Below are positions 7,455 to 14,321 of a DNA stretch of 18,990 nucleotides, one piece after another. The notes beneath the pieces are model-generated. The model was not told the origin of the DNA. It saw nothing but the letters and a program-made list of their open reading frames with translations, and ran no database searches. Location of the stretch: contig JAWVFI010000117.1 in the NCBI GenBank assembly GCA_033856235.1, forward strand, positions 1 through 18,990, given 5' to 3'. How positions within the stretch are numbered: position 1 is the stretch's first letter; each line of letters starts with the position of its first letter. The translations under genes and the position numbers were made by a program. Source of the stretch: DASXRU01 sp033856235. GTDB lineage: Bacteria; Acidobacteriota; Blastocatellia; Pyrinomonadales; Pyrinomonadaceae.

Positions 7455-7512
7455 TTCGTGTAATTTCGTGGTCCGATTTTCGTTTCGTGAAATTTCGTGG
7501 ATCGGGCCTTTT
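7455..7512. repeat. Tandem ~29-bp TTCGTG repeat
   Basis: Two diverged tandem units (7455-7483 and 7484-7512) begin TTCGTG[T/A]AATTTCGTGG. The hexamer TTCGTG therefore occurs at 7455, 7465, 7484 and 7494, spaced 10, 19 and 10 bases. The block lies immediately upstream of the hydrolase start on the minus strand and has the same hexamer as the cluster downstream of that gene (5784-5873). It may contain the promoter/operator region of the hydrolase, but I cannot identify a promoter with confidence. Confidence 0.6.
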
Positions 7513-7535
7513 TATGCAGGATCGTTAACGACCAC

Positions 7536-7624
7536 GGCAAACTGAAGTCTGTACTCTGAACACCTGTTGGGAGCGAAGTGGCAACACTCGGCCCAGGCGT
7601 ATAGAGTTCAAGCTTCAGCTTGCC
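7536..7624. repeat. Hairpin element family B, copy 1
   Basis: The left arm GGCAAACTGAAGTCTGTACT continuing to …CACCTGTT (about 7536-7568) pairs imperfectly with the right arm …CCCAGGCGTATAGAGTTCAA, running to 7624. A second copy of the same element lies at 11998-12085. On the minus strand its outer edge GCAAGCTGA forms the last codons and stop of larB. The shared sequence between copies includes GCTTGAACTCTATACGCCTG. Confidence 0.82.
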
Positions 7625-8394
7625 GTCTTTGAATCATGCTCTGGAGATTCCCAGCGCCGGTTAATCAAACTAGCTACAAACCCGGCGCCAAAACCGTTGT
7701 CAATATTTACCACCGTAACATTGGACGAACAGGAGTTCAGCATCCCCAGCAGGGCAGCCACGCCGCCAAACGACGCGCCATAGCCAATGCTCGTGGGAAT
7801 GGCCACCACCGGCACACTAACCAGCCCGCCAACTACTGATGGCAATGCGCCCTCCATTCCCGCGGCCACAATCACCACGCGGGCACGTTGGAGCAAAGAC
7901 CTCTCAGCCAACACCCGATGAATTCCGGCAACGCCTACATCCCAAACTCGCTGGACGCGGTTTCCCATCGTCTCCGCCGTCAACGCAGCTTCTTCGGCTA
8001 CGGGAATATCGCTGGTGCCCGCGGTCACCACCGAGATCTCGCCTACACCCAATTCGGTCAGGTCGCGCCGCACGCGAATCACGCGCGCCGACGCATGCCA
8101 TTCGGCCTCAGTAACCACGTTCCGAACTTCGCCGAAGGTTTCTTCGTCCGTATGGGTCACCAGGATGTTGGGCGCACGTTGCACGAGGCGTTCGACGATG
8201 CCCACAACCTGGGCCCGCGTCTTCCCGGCGCCAAAGACAACTTCCGGAAATCCCTGGCGCGTCGCTCGCGCATGATCTACTCGGGCGTAGCCGATGTCTT
8301 CGTATTGCAGATCTTTGATCCGCTGCGCCGCTTCGCTCGTATCAATTTCATTCTGCCGGTAGGCGCGCAGAAGTTGTTCGATTTCATCCATCAA
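7615..8394 (-). CDS. larB: Nickel-pincer cofactor biosynthesis protein LarB
   Basis: LarB carboxylates and hydrolyses nicotinic acid adenine dinucleotide to pyridinium-3,5-biscarboxylic acid mononucleotide, the first step in making the nickel-pincer cofactor of lactate racemase and related LarA-type enzymes. The 259 residues show a helical N-terminal region with LQYEDIGYARVDHARATRQG (residues 29-48), followed by GFPEVVFGAGKT. A PurE-like carboxylase fold carries VVTAGTSDIPVAEEA (about 122-136), VIVAAGMEGALPSVV (about 173-187) and the C-terminal NIDNGFGAGFVASL, all strong family signatures. Reading can start at TTG (8392-8394) or the adjoining ATG (8389-8391); AAGGA lies about 10 bases before the TTG. 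Neither larC, larE nor larA is present here. The last residues and stop (GCAAGCTGA) come from a repeat element. The identification is secure, the start uncertain by one codon. Confidence 0.93.
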   Translation of the reverse strand: MMDEIEQLLRAYRQNEIDTSEAAQRIKDLQYEDIGYARVDHARATRQGFPEVVFGAGKTRAQVVGIVERLVQRAPNILVTHTDEETFGEVRNVVTEAEWHASARVIRVRRDLTELGVGEISVVTAGTSDIPVAEEAALTAETMGNRVQRVWDVGVAGIHRVLAERSLLQRARVVIVAAGMEGALPSVVGGLVSVPVVAIPTSIGYGASFGGVAALLGMLNSCSSNVTVVNIDNGFGAGFVASLINRRWESPEHDSKTAS

Positions 8395-8454
8395 GGGAGC
8401 AGTTTCCTTAAGTCGAATCCGTAAGTGTCAATTTGTTCACCGTGCGAGTGAGAC

Positions 8455-8590
8455 AAGCTTTTACTGGGACCGCGGGGCGTCCCGCCCGCAAACGCTCGGG
8501 CTCGCATGCCTCACCCAAGGAACAAACCAGTTGCTTTTCGCGCTGCGCGCTCATTGCGGGCGGGACGCCCGCGGTCCCAGTAAAGAGCTT
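8455..8590. repeat. Long inverted repeat (family C, 'GGGACCGCGGGCGTCCCGCC')
   Basis: The left arm 8455-8490 (AAGCTTTTACTGGGACCGCG, then GGGCGTCCCGCCCGCA) pairs with the right arm 8555-8590 with one extra base on each side; the loop is 64 bases. Each arm is itself rich in nested palindromes (GGGACCGCGG, GGGCGTCCC). The element lies between the convergent-side ends of murE (stop at 8597) and the larB 5' region, seven bases from the murE stop, so it may also terminate murE transcripts. No gene is seen in it. Confidence 0.9.
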
Positions 8591-8596
8591 GAGTCG

Positions 8597-10135
8597 CTAA
8601 CCGGAGCGTCCGGCCAACGCTTCCCGGGCTACTTCCCGATCGTCAAAATGGAAAACCTCACGGCCAATAATCTGGTAGTCCTCGTGGCCCTTCCCGGCAA
8701 TCAAAACCAAATCGCCTTCACGGGCGGCATTGACTGCCTGGTGGATCGCCTCGCGCCGGTCGGCAATCTTTTCGTAAGGCTTGCCGGTCTTTTGAATTCC
8801 CTGCTCTGCCTCATCCAGAATCTTTTCCGGATCCTCTGTCCGCGGGTTGTCGGAAGTTAGTATCACTACGTCACTCAAGCTCCCCGCCGCCTCGCCCATT
8901 GGAGCGCGCTTTGAGCCGTCCCTATCTCCGCCGCAGCCAAACACAGTGATGATTCGCCCCTTCGTAACATCCCGGGCCGTGCGCAGCACATTCAGCAACG
9001 CATCGTCGCTATGCGCATAATCGACTACCACGGCGAATTTGCCGTCATGGATTACTCGCTCAAAGCGTCCCGGCGCACCCGTGCACTTCTCCAGGGCGCT
9101 GGTTATCACCTCCAGGTCATAGCCAAGGGCTAAACCACTTGCCACTGCCGCCAGGGTGTTGTAGATATGCGGCGGCCCCACGAGGGGCGAATGAAAGTCA
9201 CGTTTACCGGCGGGACTGAGCAAACGAAAGCGCATGCCTGCAAGCGAGAACTCCGGATCGCGCGCTGTCACCTCAGCTTCTGACGTAACTGCATAAGTAA
9301 CAACATGCAGGCCGTCGCGCCGCAACTCGTCTGCCAGTTCAACGCCATAGGGGTCGTCAAGATTAATCACTGACGTGCGCGGCCGCGAGCCCAAACGACC
9401 GTCGAAAAGACGGCGTTTGGCAAACCAGTAGTTTTCCATCGTCTTGTGATAATCAAGATGGTCACGCGTGAGGTTCGTAAAGACGGCCACCGCATAGTCC
9501 AGCTCGTCACAGCGATGAAAATCCATCGCCTGTGACGACGCTTCCATCACCGCTGTGCGGCAACCGGCAGCGACAGCTCGCCGCAACAAGCGCTGCATGT
9601 CCGTTGCTTCGGGAGTAGTGCGCCCGGCCTTGCGACGTTCTGCACCCAGACGATATTCGACCGTGCCGGTCATCGCCACCGGCTCGCCCGCCGCCTCCGG
9701 AATCGACGCGATCAAGTACGCGGTTGTGGTCTTACCGTTAGTCCCGGTGATTCCTGCCAGTTGCAACTCACGCGAAGGGTGATGATGAACTTCCGCAGCG
9801 GCAAGCGCCATAGCTCGGCGAACGTTCTCCACCTGCAGCCAGGCGGCGGCGTCAGCACCGCGTCCTGACTGCGAGTGCGCCAGTTCGCTCCAATCCGGCG
9901 GAGGTTGAGCCTCTGAGATAACTCCAACCGCGCCTTGTTGGATTACCTGCGGGACAAATTTATGAGCGTCGCAGAGGTCCCCGCGCACGGCAACGAACAA
10001 ACTGCCTGGCCGCGCTTCACGCGAATCGTGCGTGACATCGATTACGGCCGTGTGTTCGTCGCCCGTTAACGTGGCCTCTAGGACTCGGGCAATCTTGCCC
10101 ACAGTCACCGAGGATTCCTTCTTTGATTCCGACAT
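8597..10135 (-). CDS. murE: UDP-N-acetylmuramoyl-tripeptide synthetase MurE, meso-DAP type
   Basis: A cytosolic Mur ligase that adds the third residue to UDP-MurNAc-L-Ala-D-Glu during peptidoglycan synthesis. In the 512 residues, an N-terminal UMAG-binding domain carries THDSREARPGSLFVAV (35-50). The central ATPase has GITGTNGKTTT (128-138), MEASSQAMDFHR (197-208), FTNLTRDHLDYH (219-230) and the carbamylated lysine position K240 in YWFAKRRLF. The C-terminal domain has VVDYAHSDDAL and SDNPRTEDP (428-436). The DNPR box is the meso-diaminopimelate selectivity motif, so the wall is predicted to contain meso-DAP. GKGHEDYQ (481-488) also fits. The ATG at 10133-10135 gives a normal N-terminus. Unusually, no other division/cell-wall (dcw) gene adjoins it; repeats lie on both sides. 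The identification is very secure. Confidence 0.97.
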   Translation of the reverse strand: MSESKKESSVTVGKIARVLEATLTGDEHTAVIDVTHDSREARPGSLFVAVRGDLCDAHKFVPQVIQQGAVGVISEAQPPPDWSELAHSQSGRGADAAAWLQVENVRRAMALAAAEVHHHPSRELQLAGITGTNGKTTTAYLIASIPEAAGEPVAMTGTVEYRLGAERRKAGRTTPEATDMQRLLRRAVAAGCRTAVMEASSQAMDFHRCDELDYAVAVFTNLTRDHLDYHKTMENYWFAKRRLFDGRLGSRPRTSVINLDDPYGVELADELRRDGLHVVTYAVTSEAEVTARDPEFSLAGMRFRLLSPAGKRDFHSPLVGPPHIYNTLAAVASGLALGYDLEVITSALEKCTGAPGRFERVIHDGKFAVVVDYAHSDDALLNVLRTARDVTKGRIITVFGCGGDRDGSKRAPMGEAAGSLSDVVILTSDNPRTEDPEKILDEAEQGIQKTGKPYEKIADRREAIHQAVNAAREGDLVLIAGKGHEDYQIIGREVFHFDDREVAREALAGRSG

Positions 10136-10149
10136 TGTTGTTCGTGGGC

Positions 10150-10176
10150 CCGCCCGCTACCCCAGCGGTTCTGACA
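10150..10176. repeat. Single degenerate arm of repeat family A
   Basis: The segment CCGCCCGCTACC-CCAGCGGTTCTGACAG matches the right arm of the 634-730 element (CCGCCCGCTACCGCAGGCGG followed by TTCTGACA) with a short deletion and a change. No second arm is nearby. It sits 15 bases upstream of the murE start codon, in the divergent murE/amidohydrolase gap (10136-10262). Confidence 0.75.
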
Positions 10177-10262
10177 GATTTGCCTATCTTCGCAAACGTC
10201 ATCTGTGATTATATTCCCCGCCAAGCTTCGTTCCAGATTACCTGAGAAAGCATGGAGATGCC

Positions 10263-12005
10263 ATGAGACTGTCTATCCTGCTGTTGCTAACCATTATGAA
10301 TCCTTTCGCGCTTAACGGCGGAGCCCCCAGCGTAAAGGAGGCCTCAAACTTGCCCGGTACCATGGCGGTGCCTTCTGATTACGACCTGCTGATCCTGAAC
10401 GGCCGGATTATCGACGGATCGGGTCGAACTGCCTATCGTGCTGACCTTGGAATCAAAGGCGATCGCATTGTTCGCCTCGGCACCCTGGCAGGCGCGCGCG
10501 CGAAACGGACCATTGACGCGCGCGGGCAGGTGGTTGCGCCGGGCTTTATCGACATGCTGGGGCAATCAGAGAACTATCTGCTAATCGATCCCCGGGGCAT
10601 GAGTAAAGTCATGATGGGCGTGACCACCGAGATTACCGGGGAAGGCGAATCGATCGCGCCGACTAACGATCGGTTGATCAAGGAGACTGAAGACTTTAAT
10701 CGCCGCTACAACCTGACCGTTGACTGGCGCACGCTCGACGAATACTTCCGCCGGTTGGCGCGACAGGGCTCGGGCGTGAATCTCGCCACCTTCGTAGGCG
10801 CCACGCAGGTTCGCGCCTATGTGATCGGCTTTGATAACCGTCCGCCCACCGCGGTTGAGTTAGACCGGATGAAGTCCCTGGTCGCGGATGCGATGAAGGA
10901 CGGCGCGCTGGGCGTTTCCACATCTCTGCAATACGTCCCCGCCCGATTTGCCAGGACCGATGAGTTGGTTGAGCTGGCAAAAGTCGCGCGGCAGTACGGC
11001 GGTATCTATGCCACGCATCAACGCAGCGAGGCCAACGCGCTGGATGCTTCACTGAAAGAGGTTTTCGAGATTGCTCGCCGCGCCGACATCCCGGTGGAAA
11101 TCTGGCATCTGAAAACCGCTTACAAAAAGAATTGGGGACGCATGCCGGAGATCCTGAAACGGATTGAAACCGCGCGGGCAAGCGGCTTGAAGATTACCGC
11201 CGACGTTTACCCTTACATCGCCGCGAGCACTTCCCTGACAGCGTGTTTACCGCCGTGGGCACTGGAGGGCGGCACGGAGAAAATGCTGGAGCGGCTGCGT
11301 GACCCTCGTATTCGGCAACGGTTGAAACAGGAGATCGTGACCGACTCAAAAGATTGGGAGAACATTTTTCTGGGAAGCGGGGGAGCACCCGGCGTGCTGA
11401 TAGGTTCCGTGGTGAATCGCGAATTGGAAAGCCTGCAAGGCAAGCGGCTTTCCGAAATCGCTGAGCAACAAAACAAGGATCCCCTTGAGGCTTTGCTGGA
11501 TCTGATTCTGGCGGATCGGGGACAGACGGGCGCAATCTATTTCATGATGTTGGAAGACGACGTGCGCGCTGCATTGCGTTCACCGTTTGTCAGCATCTGC
11601 ACCGACAGCGGAGCCCGCGCGACCGACGGACCGCTTTCCACTTCCAAATCGCATCCGCGCGGTTGGGGCAGCTATCCGCGCGTTCTGTCACGCTATGTAC
11701 GCGACGAACACTTGCTGACGTTAGAACAGGCCGTTCATAAAATGACCGGCATGCCGGCATCCCGCGTGGGCCTGCGCGATCGTGGATTGTTGCGGGTGGG
11801 AATGTTTGCAGACGTGACGATCTTCGACCCGAATACGGTGCAAGACCGCGCGACCTTCGAAATGCCGAACCAGTATCCGGTCGGTGTGAACTACGTGATC
11901 GTTAATGGTGAAGTCGAAGTGGACAATGGCAAGCGAACACCGGCGTTGGCCGGCAGACCGATTCGCGGCCCGGGCTATGGAAAACAAAATTGGCCGTCAA
12001 GCTGA
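10263..12005 (+). CDS. Secreted D-aminoacylase-family amidohydrolase with altered metal site
   Basis: A member of the amidohydrolase superfamily close to N-acyl-D-amino-acid deacylases, 580 residues, with an N-terminal hydrophobic signal (residues 3-17, SILLLLTIMNPFALN). The family frame is clear: DLLILNGRIIDGSGR (41-55), RTIDARGQVVAPGFID (82-97), YATHQRSEANAL with H252, VEIWHLKT with H282, KITADVYPYIAASTSLT (310-326), and CTDSGA with catalytic-type D448, followed by the usual GLRDRGLLRVGMFADVTIFD C-terminus. However, after PGFID the expected HxH is replaced by MLGQ (98-101), and the cysteine of the GNCG motif of D-aminoacylases is replaced in TGEGES (125-130). A Shine-Dalgarno GGAG (10254-10257) lies five bases before the ATG. 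The stop TGA comes from repeat family B. The substrate is not determined; a noncanonical metal centre or lost activity are both possible. Confidence 0.88.
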   Translation: MRLSILLLLTIMNPFALNGGAPSVKEASNLPGTMAVPSDYDLLILNGRIIDGSGRTAYRADLGIKGDRIVRLGTLAGARAKRTIDARGQVVAPGFIDMLGQSENYLLIDPRGMSKVMMGVTTEITGEGESIAPTNDRLIKETEDFNRRYNLTVDWRTLDEYFRRLARQGSGVNLATFVGATQVRAYVIGFDNRPPTAVELDRMKSLVADAMKDGALGVSTSLQYVPARFARTDELVELAKVARQYGGIYATHQRSEANALDASLKEVFEIARRADIPVEIWHLKTAYKKNWGRMPEILKRIETARASGLKITADVYPYIAASTSLTACLPPWALEGGTEKMLERLRDPRIRQRLKQEIVTDSKDWENIFLGSGGAPGVLIGSVVNRELESLQGKRLSEIAEQQNKDPLEALLDLILADRGQTGAIYFMMLEDDVRAALRSPFVSICTDSGARATDGPLSTSKSHPRGWGSYPRVLSRYVRDEHLLTLEQAVHKMTGMPASRVGLRDRGLLRVGMFADVTIFDPNTVQDRATFEMPNQYPVGVNYVIVNGEVEVDNGKRTPALAGRPIRGPGYGKQNWPSS

Positions 12006-12085
12006 AGCTTGAACTCTATACGCCTGTCACCCGCGTTGAAGCTTTGAACCCCACAGGTGTCTAGAGTTCAAACTTTAATTTGCTC
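11998..12085. repeat. Hairpin element family B, copy 2
   Basis: Left arm CAAGCTGAAGCTTGAACTCT continuing to ATACGCCTGT pairs imperfectly with the right arm ACAGGTGTCTAGAGTTCAAA continuing to CTTTAATTTG. It is homologous to 7536-7624: the segment CAAGCTGAAGCTTGAACTCT plus ATACGCCTG is identical to the reverse complement of the right arm there. The first bases provide the stop of the preceding amidohydrolase (TCA AGC TGA). The stretch 12086-12122 that follows has no recognisable feature. Confidence 0.85.
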
Positions 12086-12122
12086 CGGGGGGAGTCCACC
12101 CAACTAAGGGCGACGCGACAAG

Positions 12123-12413
12123 CTAAAGCAATGCAGTAATGGTACGGTACTGAGCTTCGGTGAACGCCTTCAACGTTTCCGTCTGGATGTTTCCCTGCGC
12201 TCCCAGCGACAACATCGCGCGCGCCACCGTCTCATCGTCGGGGCCTTCGATGATGCAAACCAAATCGTAACGGCCCATCGTCAGGAACGTGTCTTTGATC
12301 TGCACGCCCAGCTCCTGAAAGGCCTTCCGGCCTGCGTCCAACCGGGCAGGGCTCTCATTTGCCTTGGCGGCGCCTTGTTGCGTCCATTTCATTAAGGCTA
12401 TGTAAGTTTGCAT
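12123..12413 (-). CDS. GYD-domain small protein
   Basis: A 96-residue soluble protein of the GYD family (ferredoxin-like alpha/beta fold), whose molecular function is unknown. The family signature is seen in YIALMKWTQQG (4-14) near the N-terminus, then GVQIKDTFLTMGRYDLVCII (36-55; the GRYD corresponds to the naming GYD motif) and EGPDDETVARAMLSLGAQGN; the end ETLKAFT is typical. A clear Shine-Dalgarno (AAGGAG) lies seven bases before the ATG at 12411-12413. It is isolated between two repeat regions (11998-12085 and 12487-12632), so no operon partner can be named. Confidence 0.9.
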   Translation of the reverse strand: MQTYIALMKWTQQGAAKANESPARLDAGRKAFQELGVQIKDTFLTMGRYDLVCIIEGPDDETVARAMLSLGAQGNIQTETLKAFTEAQYRTITALL

Positions 12414-12486
12414 GGGGTTTCTCCTTCGTCACTTGGACTACTGGCAAAGTGGTGGGCCGCACAGCGACGCCGAATGCGGTCAACAG

Positions 12487-12585
12487 GTCAGAACCGCCTG
12501 CGGTAGCGGGCGGTTGATCTTTGGATGACACAGCACCGGCACCGGCAGCCATGATCAACCACCCGCTACCGCAGGTGGTACTGAC
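12487..12585. repeat. Repeat family A, paired-arm copy with 3 mismatches
   Basis: Left arm 12487-12519 and right arm 12553-12585 are reverse complements over 33 bases with three mismatches; the loop is 33 bases. The core matches the perfect copy at 634-730, including the TCAG edges. It lies between the GYD protein gene and the end of the acyltransferase gene (gap 12414-12656), where I see no gene. Confidence 0.88.
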
Positions 12586-12604
12586 AAGCAATTGGTTCGC
12601 AGAC

Positions 12605-12632
12605 TCACCCGCTACCGCAGGAGGTGCCTGAC
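12605..12632. repeat. Single arm of repeat family A
   Basis: TCACCCGCTACCGCAGGAGG followed by TGCCTGAC is a diverged copy of the family A right arm (core CCCGCTACCGCAGG), placed in direct orientation 20 bases after the paired copy. It may be a remnant of another inverted pair. Confidence 0.65.
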
Positions 12633-12656
12633 CCTTCGCCCTTCGCGCTTTGCCAC

Positions 12657-13844
12657 TTACACCTTGATATAAATCTTCTTCCGATAAAGCAGCCACATCA
12701 GAAAAAGCCAAACCAGGATGAAGGCGATCGCAAACAACAGCGAGGCGTTGATTGGCGAAGCCCAGGAAGCAAACAGACTGTTGTGCAAAAACGTTTTCAG
12801 CGTCACTCGCGATCCATCGCTTCGTGGAATCTTAATCAGGCCCATCAAACGCGCCATGAGTCCCGAACCAACGAATAGCGCAATCGCGTTGACGCCAAAG
12901 ATTACAAACGGCTTGGTCCAGGCGCGATAACCCTTGATGTCGATCAGCCAGTAGCAAAGCGCCAAAAACTGCAAGGCAATCCCGCCGGTAAACAGCACAT
13001 AGGAACTGGTCCACAGCGCCTTGTTAATCGGAAACCATGCATTCCAGGCCCATCCGGCGACGATGCAACCCGCGCCAGCGACGAACATCGCCACGACTTT
13101 TTGCAGCGGCGTCCGGTCGGCGCAACGCAAACGCTGCCCCGTCATCACTCCAAGCAGCGTAGTAGCCAAGGCTCCCAAGGTACTGAGCAGTCCCTCAGGA
13201 TCGTAAACCTTCGCTTGCGCCCAAACATGGACACCAAAGATCCAGCGATCGATGTAGGCCGCCAAGTTGCCTTCCTTGCTCAGGTCGCCCGAGCCAAAGC
13301 CGGGCACCGGCACCCGCGTCATCAGCAGCCAGTAAACGACGAGCAGAACCACGAAGATAATTAATCGAGTACGCGCACGTGTCGTCAGATAGATAATCGA
13401 GGCAAGGAAATAGCAGGCAGCGATCCGTTGCAGGACGCCGGGAATGCGCATTGTTGAGAGAGGGTAATAAGGAAATCCACTCAGAAACAGCCCCAGCCCG
13501 AAGATAATCAGCGTGCGGCGAATTACTTTCATGAACAGATCGCGACGCGATCCGCCGGTTTCCAACCTGCGTCCGAAGGCCAGAGGAATGGCCACCCCGA
13601 CTATGAAAAGGAAAAACGGGAAGATCAGATCCGTCGGCGTCCAGCCGCTCCATTCCGCGTGATCGAGCGGCCAGTAGATATGGCTCCATGATCCGGGATT
13701 GTTAACCAGCACCATGCCGGCGACAGTGATGCCACGAAACACATCAAGCGAGATCAGCCGGTTGGCGGTTGCAGATGCAGTTGCCGGAAATGCTCGCCCT
13801 GGCGACAAATCGAGTTCGGGAACGTCTAATGAATCGGGCTTCAT
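12657..13844 (-). CDS. Multipass membrane acyltransferase, NagX/HGSNAT-like
   Basis: An integral membrane protein of 395 residues with about ten hydrophobic helices, related to heparan-alpha-glucosaminide N-acetyltransferase and to NagX of bacterial GlcNAc pathways. The family opening is clear: RLISLDVFRGITVAGMVLVN (29-48), then SWSHIYWPLDHAEWSG with H62 at the position of the acetyl-accepting active-site histidine of HGSNAT, and WTPTDLIFPFFLFIVGVAIP (68-87). It is thought to transfer acetyl groups across the membrane to amino sugars; here that is inference. The ATG (13842-13844) follows the zinc-ribbon gene by 14 bases, without an evident Shine-Dalgarno, which suggests translational coupling. 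The nearby GH20 and SIS-domain genes support a role in amino-sugar use. Confidence 0.85.
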   Translation of the reverse strand: MKPDSLDVPELDLSPGRAFPATASATANRLISLDVFRGITVAGMVLVNNPGSWSHIYWPLDHAEWSGWTPTDLIFPFFLFIVGVAIPLAFGRRLETGGSRRDLFMKVIRRTLIIFGLGLFLSGFPYYPLSTMRIPGVLQRIAACYFLASIIYLTTRARTRLIIFVVLLVVYWLLMTRVPVPGFGSGDLSKEGNLAAYIDRWIFGVHVWAQAKVYDPEGLLSTLGALATTLLGVMTGQRLRCADRTPLQKVVAMFVAGAGCIVAGWAWNAWFPINKALWTSSYVLFTGGIALQFLALCYWLIDIKGYRAWTKPFVIFGVNAIALFVGSGLMARLMGLIKIPRSDGSRVTLKTFLHNSLFASWASPINASLLFAIAFILVWLFLMWLLYRKKIYIKV

Positions 13845-13858
13845 GGGGTCAGATCAAT

Positions 13859-14137
13859 TTAGTCGAGATTGAGGGCGCTCTCTTTCCGAGGGTTCTTTCG
13901 ATATGCAGCAAGCAAGTCCGCGGCATTGCCGGCGAACAGCTCAGTAAAGCCACAGGCGCCACAAATCCAGGCGTACAAGTTGGCGCGTTGCACGCCTTTG
14001 AAGATTAGTGCGTCAGGATTCTCAGGAACTTCCACTTGTAATGAATGCGGCGCCACCGCATTGATGTAGTCCAAGACGCGCACCATCGGGATGATGTCGG
14101 TCGCATTACACTTGGGACAGACTTCGTTTCTTTTCAT
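13859..14137 (-). CDS. Small zinc-ribbon protein (DUF2082-like)
   Basis: A hypothetical 92-residue protein with two CxxC pairs, C7-x2-C10 (VCPKCNAT) and C59-x2-C62 (ICGACGFTE), that should form one zinc ribbon. The order CPKC, spacer, NLYAWICGACGF, then AADLLAAYRK resembles small zinc-ribbon proteins described as nucleic-acid-binding-like; function is unknown. The ATG at 14135-14137 is preferred over an in-frame TTG six bases upstream because AAAGGG stands at good spacing before it. It probably forms an operon with the acyltransferase that begins 14 bases after its stop. It is the first gene of the pair and is separated from the GH20 gene by a large inverted repeat. Confidence 0.78.
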   Translation of the reverse strand: MKRNEVCPKCNATDIIPMVRVLDYINAVAPHSLQVEVPENPDALIFKGVQRANLYAWICGACGFTELFAGNAADLLAAYRKNPRKESALNLD

Positions 14138-14186
14138 CGCCAACCCTTTCTCACGTCACGAACGACTTTCGATCGACAGCTTCTTA

Positions 14187-14293
14187 TGGAGTGCGCCGGC
14201 AGAGGGCAGCGGCGACGGCGCTTTGGATCCCACGGTGCTCAGGCTCTTTTGAATCCAAAGCGGTGTCGCGCTTCGCTTGCCACCGCACTCCAA
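14187..14293. repeat. Large imperfect inverted repeat (family D)
   Basis: Left arm 14187-14228 (TGGAGTGCGCCGGCAGAGGG … CGCTTTGGAT) pairs with right arm 14252-14293 (AATCCAAAGCGGTGTCGCGC … CGCACTCCA), with several mismatches in the middle. The loop is about 23 bases. It fills most of the gap 14138-14321 between GH20 and the zinc-ribbon gene and could terminate or attenuate the GH20 transcript. No gene is visible. Confidence 0.82.
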
Positions 14294-14321
14294 ATTAGTC
14301 GTCGCCGCCCACCTTATTTAT

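Noticed and set aside
7888..8424. 178-residue plus-strand open frame
   Set aside because: It is antisense to larB, which has full family signatures; the frame is a high-GC shadow.
10180..10215. Promoter for the amidohydrolase (TTGCCT … TATATT)
   Set aside because: TATATT at 10210-10215 is plausible as a -10 box, but the TTGCCT spacing is 24 bases, so it cannot be supported.
12355..12711. 118-residue minus-strand frame
   Set aside because: It spans the family A repeats and overlaps the acyltransferase 3' end and GYD gene 5' end; the PPAVAGE/PPATAGG stretches are just translated repeat.
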